From Treponema sp. (GTDB lineage Bacteria; Spirochaetota; Spirochaetia; Treponematales; Breznakiellaceae): a DNA stretch of 16,620 nucleotides. The notes beneath the pieces are model-generated. The model ran no database searches. It was not told the origin of the DNA and was given only the letters and a program-made list of their open reading frames with translations. Positions 14,348 to 16,620 of this stretch are shown here, in pieces. Location of the stretch: the NCBI GenBank assembly GCA_031258505.1, contig JAIRMT010000103.1, forward strand, positions 1 to 16,620, given 5' to 3'. The translations under genes and the position numbers were made by a program. The stretch's first letter is position 1, and each line of letters begins with the position of its first letter.

Positions 14348-14605
14348 CTACAAATTGGCAGAAAGAAACGTTTTTGCCGCTTCAATGGCTGCGTCTTCGT
14401 CTGCACCTTCGACCTTTACCACAATCGTTTCCCCCTGTTTGACCCGCAGTTTCATCAGGGCAAGCAGCTTCTTGCCGTCGCAGCTATCATTGCCCCGACA
14501 GATGGTCGCGGTACTGGAAAACTGCGCCAGCTGTTTTACCAACAAGCCCGCAGGTCGCGCGTGAATACCGACCGGATCGGTAATCGTGTAAGAAAATTCT
14601 TTCAT
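14348..14605 (-). CDS. ptsH: PTS phosphocarrier HPr, lacking the regulatory serine
   Basis: Small cytoplasmic phosphocarrier between enzyme I and sugar-specific EIIA domains. At 85 aa it has the family length. The active site VGIHARPAG carries His15. Counting 31 residues from His15, as in Bacillus HPr, puts Lys46 (DGKKLLALMKL) where Ser46 (KSIMGVMSL) normally sits. HPr kinase could therefore not phosphorylate this site. AAGGAG lies 6 nt upstream of ATG, partly inside a 19-bp palindrome. It leads a ptsH-ptsI operon. Upstream on the same strand are two secreted phosphatases and a GH1 gene, separated by a hairpin. Confidence 0.95.
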   Translation of the reverse strand: MKEFSYTITDPVGIHARPAGLLVKQLAQFSSTATICRGNDSCDGKKLLALMKLRVKQGETIVVKVEGADEDAAIEAAKTFLSANL

Positions 14606-14615
14606 GCTATACTCC

Positions 14616-14634
14616 TTGTATTTTCAAAATACAA
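14616..14634 (-). promoter_or_regulatory. 19-bp perfect palindrome touching the ptsH ribosome binding site
   Basis: TTGTATTTTCAAAATACAA has 9-bp arms around one base. On the minus strand its last two bases are the AA of the AAGGAG site of ptsH. It could be a protein operator or, in RNA, a weak AU hairpin hindering the ribosome site. No matching regulator lies in the window. Confidence 0.5.
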
Positions 14635-14646
14635 AATAGAAAATCT

Positions 14647-14662
14647 CCGCCATGAATGGCGG
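14647..14662 (-). terminator. Hairpin after the proximal phosphatase gene
   Basis: On the minus strand CCGCCA-TTCA-TGGCGG is followed by AGATTTTCTATTTTG. It stands about 10 nt after the phosphatase stop and before ptsH. The T-tract is interrupted, so termination may be partial, with some read-through into ptsHI. Confidence 0.6.
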
Positions 14663-14672
14663 GATCAGGTAG

Positions 14673-15515
14673 TTATAAATTCGCCCCCGCCTCGGCGTAG
14701 CTCATATCACCAGCAGGACCTTCAAGATGGTACGTTTGTGTTACAAAGCTATAGACGAGCTTCGTAACGCTAGAGTTTCCAAGTTGCTCCGCTACTTCGA
14801 CGTTAATCGCCGCAAGCAGGAAGGAAATCGACTGGCCGTGCGCGACCAGCATGACGTTCCCGCCAAAAGGATTCTCAGCAACAATCGCGTCCATCCCCTT
14901 CCGCAGGCGGGCGTACACTTCCGCAGCGTCTTCTGAAATACGGTATTCCGTGTCGATCCGCTTGTTGAAATCCGCAAGCCCTTCAAGGAACTTCTTCATG
15001 TCTCCCTTGTAGTATTGGATGATAGGCGCAACAGCAGCCCCGATGGATTTTGCGTCTTCGGGAATATCAAGCCCCAAGTCCTTCCCAAAGGCAGCGTACA
15101 TCATCCAGTTCGGGTCTCCCTCAAACACGCCGAAACTCACCTCCCGCAGTTCCGGCATCTCTTTCACAGTCCAGCTTCTCGTGGCCCGGTTCTGTTCCAT
15201 CGCAAGCCGCGCCGTTTCAATAGCCCGCTTCAAATCGCTTGAATACACAGCGGCAAACGGTACATCCCGCAAGCCCTTTCCCATGTTCACCGCCCCCACG
15301 ATTCCTCGCTCCGTCAAAATGCCGTCGGAAATTCCCTGCACCCGGTCCATCAGGTTGAAAATGGTCTGGCCGTGGCGTACGACGTAAATCGTAAGCGTAT
15401 CCTGTTTGACCGGAGCTGGCGCGACAGGCGGCGCCTCAGACACGGCTGTGGCAAACACATTCGCCGCGCACAGCGCAAGACACGCCGCCGCACATAGTTT
15501 CATAGTTCTGTTCAT
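14673..15515 (-). CDS. Secreted histidine phosphatase (phosphoglycerate mutase-like fold)
   Basis: A 280-aa branch-1 histidine phosphatase. Residues 1-22 are a signal peptide (Ala/Leu/Cys-rich core, cleavage likely after VFA22), followed by a Pro/Ala linker. The catalytic RHG motif VVRHGQTIFN has nucleophile His48. SSDLKRAIETA supplies the family's second arginine region, LREVSFGVFEG the acidic proton donor, and LVAHGQSISF the second histidine (His226). It acts outside the cytoplasm, so glycolytic mutase activity is unlikely; substrates could be sugar phosphates, phytate or nucleotides, which the sequence cannot decide. It follows a paralogue by 30 nt and has its own AAGGAAG site. A larger insert (about residues 130-200) than in small phosphatases may shape the pocket. 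Confidence 0.85.
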   Translation of the reverse strand: MNRTMKLCAAACLALCAANVFATAVSEAPPVAPAPVKQDTLTIYVVRHGQTIFNLMDRVQGISDGILTERGIVGAVNMGKGLRDVPFAAVYSSDLKRAIETARLAMEQNRATRSWTVKEMPELREVSFGVFEGDPNWMMYAAFGKDLGLDIPEDAKSIGAAVAPIIQYYKGDMKKFLEGLADFNKRIDTEYRISEDAAEVYARLRKGMDAIVAENPFGGNVMLVAHGQSISFLLAAINVEVAEQLGNSSVTKLVYSFVTQTYHLEGPAGDMSYAEAGANL

Positions 15516-15545
15516 CTGATCTCTTCCTTAACTATTGTTTTTTTC

Positions 15546-16370
15546 TTAACGCAGAGCCTTGCCCGCGTCAATGTAACTCGTATCGTTAAACGATTCGATG
15601 CGAAACGCGCCGTTCTCGTATACCACCTTGCAGACAGCCGCATTCGCCAGGGACTCGCCCGTATAAGCGAACAACGGATCAAGGTCGGACAGCATGATGT
15701 TGATCGACTGGCCGTGCGCGACAAGCAGTACGTTGCCGCCCTTCTTTGCCTGCGCCTGCGCAACCTCGATGAGTTTGCCCTGCATACGCGCCTTGATCGT
15801 TGCCGCGTCTTCCGCCATGCCGCTTGTATCAAGCCGTTTAACCGCGTCCGCCGCTTTAAGCCACATATAGGGATCGCGCAGCATATCCTCCGCGGCAACT
15901 CCCATTTCTACGACAAAAGCGGCAAGCATCGCGCTATTCGGCTCGCCCTCAAACTGTCCGTAACAAGCCTCGCGCAGCGCCTCTGTGTCTTCGACCTGAT
16001 AGCCCGCGCTTGCACGGTTTTGCGCCATCACGAGTCGCGCTGTCTGCCGCGCCCGCACTAGATCGCTCGAAATAACAAAGTCAAACGGCACATCCCGCAG
16101 CCCGCGTCCCAAATCTTCGGCAACCGCGATCCCTTCCGGCGTAAGCGGACTGTCCGCCCAGCCCTGGGCAAGGTCTTTCGTGTTAAAAAGCGTCCTGCCA
16201 TGGCGCGTTACATAGATCGTTACCGCTTTTTCACTGCTGTTTTCCTCTGCATAAACTGCTTTTTCGATCCTTGGCTCCGCATAAACCGGTAAAACCGCGA
16301 ACACCAGCAGCGCCGACAACATTCCCAGGCATACAAGCCTTCTTTCGTTCAAGCCATTCATCAATGCCAT
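15546..16370 (-). CDS. Secreted histidine phosphatase, tandem paralogue
   Basis: A 274-aa relative of the following gene. A signal peptide spans about residues 1-31 (positively charged RR, hydrophobic core, cleavage likely after VYA31). Catalytic motifs are VTRHGRTLFN with His57, ISSDLVRARQTARL, LREACYGQFEGEP and LVAHGQSINI with His219. Blocks shared with the paralogue include GLRDVPF, MAQNRA/MEQNRA, SSDL and AHGQSI, while the region between residues 130 and 210 differs in sequence and length, suggesting duplication followed by a change of substrate. ATG at 16370 has AAGGAA 6 nt upstream. The pair forms a two-gene unit downstream of a GH1 gene, with a probable terminator between them. Confidence 0.85.
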   Translation of the reverse strand: MALMNGLNERRLVCLGMLSALLVFAVLPVYAEPRIEKAVYAEENSSEKAVTIYVTRHGRTLFNTKDLAQGWADSPLTPEGIAVAEDLGRGLRDVPFDFVISSDLVRARQTARLVMAQNRASAGYQVEDTEALREACYGQFEGEPNSAMLAAFVVEMGVAAEDMLRDPYMWLKAADAVKRLDTSGMAEDAATIKARMQGKLIEVAQAQAKKGGNVLLVAHGQSINIMLSDLDPLFAYTGESLANAAVCKVVYENGAFRIESFNDTSYIDAGKALR

Positions 16371-16409
16371 TGCCTATTCCTTCATCCGTCTTAAATAAAA
16401 CCGAAAGAG

Positions 16410-16438
16410 GGCGCGTTGGATTCTCAATACAACGCGCC
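16410..16438 (-). terminator. Hairpin after the GH1 gene
   Basis: On the minus strand GGCGCGTTG pairs with CAACGCGCC (9 bp) around an 11-nt loop, followed by CTCTTTCGGTTTTATTT. It stands 18 nt after the GH1 stop and before the phosphatase pair. Confidence 0.7.
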
Positions 16439-16455
16439 GCACCCACGCTTACTCC

Positions 16456-16620
16456 TTATAACTCGGTCCCGTTGCTCTCGATGACCTTCTTATACCAGTA
16501 GAACGACTTCTTGCGCGAGCGAGACAGCGTTCCTTTGCCTTCGTCGTCCTTGTCGACATAGATGAAGCCGTAGCGTTTGGACATCTCCCCAGTTGACGCG
16601 CTCACCAAGTCAATGCAGCC
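16456..16620 (-). CDS. Glycoside hydrolase family 1, probable 6-phospho-beta-glucosidase (C-terminal end only)
   Basis: The last 54 residues of a gene that enters from the right edge. STGEMSKRYGFIYVD, then DEGKGTLSRSRKKSFYWYKK and a C-terminal VIESNGTEL, are the typical ending of the GH1 6-phospho-beta-glucosidases (BglA/AscB type). In that group the Ser and Lys of the S-x-x-K-R-Y-G-F block help hold the 6-phosphate. The enzyme would split phosphorylated beta-glucosides such as cellobiose-6-phosphate delivered by a PTS, which fits ptsHI nearby. The catalytic glutamates lie outside the window, so the substrate is inferred from the C-terminus only. Confidence 0.85.
   Translation of the reverse strand, partial: GCIDLVSASTGEMSKRYGFIYVDKDDEGKGTLSRSRKKSFYWYKKVIESNGTEL

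Overview
The window reads as a stretch of a moderately G+C-rich spirochaete chromosome, most likely a Treponema of the termite-gut or free-living kind. This is inferred from the gene set, not from a search. The clues are a groL gene with no groS partner and no CIRCE element, a single-chain GlyRS, an HPr without the regulatory serine, a large Ser/Gly-rich lipoprotein with Listeria-Bacteroides (InlB B-type) repeats, and GlgC-type glycogen synthesis.

Layout. Bases 1-47 hold the last codons of an upstream plus-strand gene, probably an outer-membrane beta-barrel. It is followed 11 nt later by a 701-aa repeat lipoprotein (59-2164). A structured gap of about 335 nt separates this from a minus-strand run: glucose-6-phosphate isomerase (pgi), the arginine repressor argR (TTG start, with its own promoter and a likely operator) and glgC, which ends in a strong terminator. 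glgC is divergent from a plus-strand AMP-forming acyl-CoA synthetase. The synthetase converges on groL across a perfect bidirectional terminator. RNase HI (rnhA) is divergent from groL and converges on a ydbC/PC4-like gene.

From 10464 to the right end everything is on the minus strand. In transcription order: the 3' end of a GH1 phospho-beta-glucosidase, two tandem secreted histidine phosphatases, ptsH, ptsI, a GC hairpin, a 14-copy 17-bp tandem array, a broken reading frame overlapping the start of glyS, glyS, and ydbC.

Functionally, pgi, glgC, ptsHI and the GH1 enzyme form a carbohydrate uptake and storage theme: PTS phosphorylation, phospho-glucoside hydrolysis, hexose-phosphate interconversion and ADP-glucose formation. 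The rest is housekeeping (GroEL, GlyRS, RNase H, ssDNA-binding) plus surface functions.

The least ordinary parts are: (i) the lipoprotein, whose second InlB repeat is split by an inserted domain of about 134 aa and whose beta-helix repeats have near-identical DNA cores with variable linkers; (ii) the 17-bp array abutting a decayed gene before glyS; (iii) the argR operator with two direct repeats exactly 21 bp apart; (iv) the Ser46-to-Lys HPr behind a 19-bp palindrome; (v) the hairpin-rich glgC leader. I saw no CRISPR, transposase, tRNA or rRNA.
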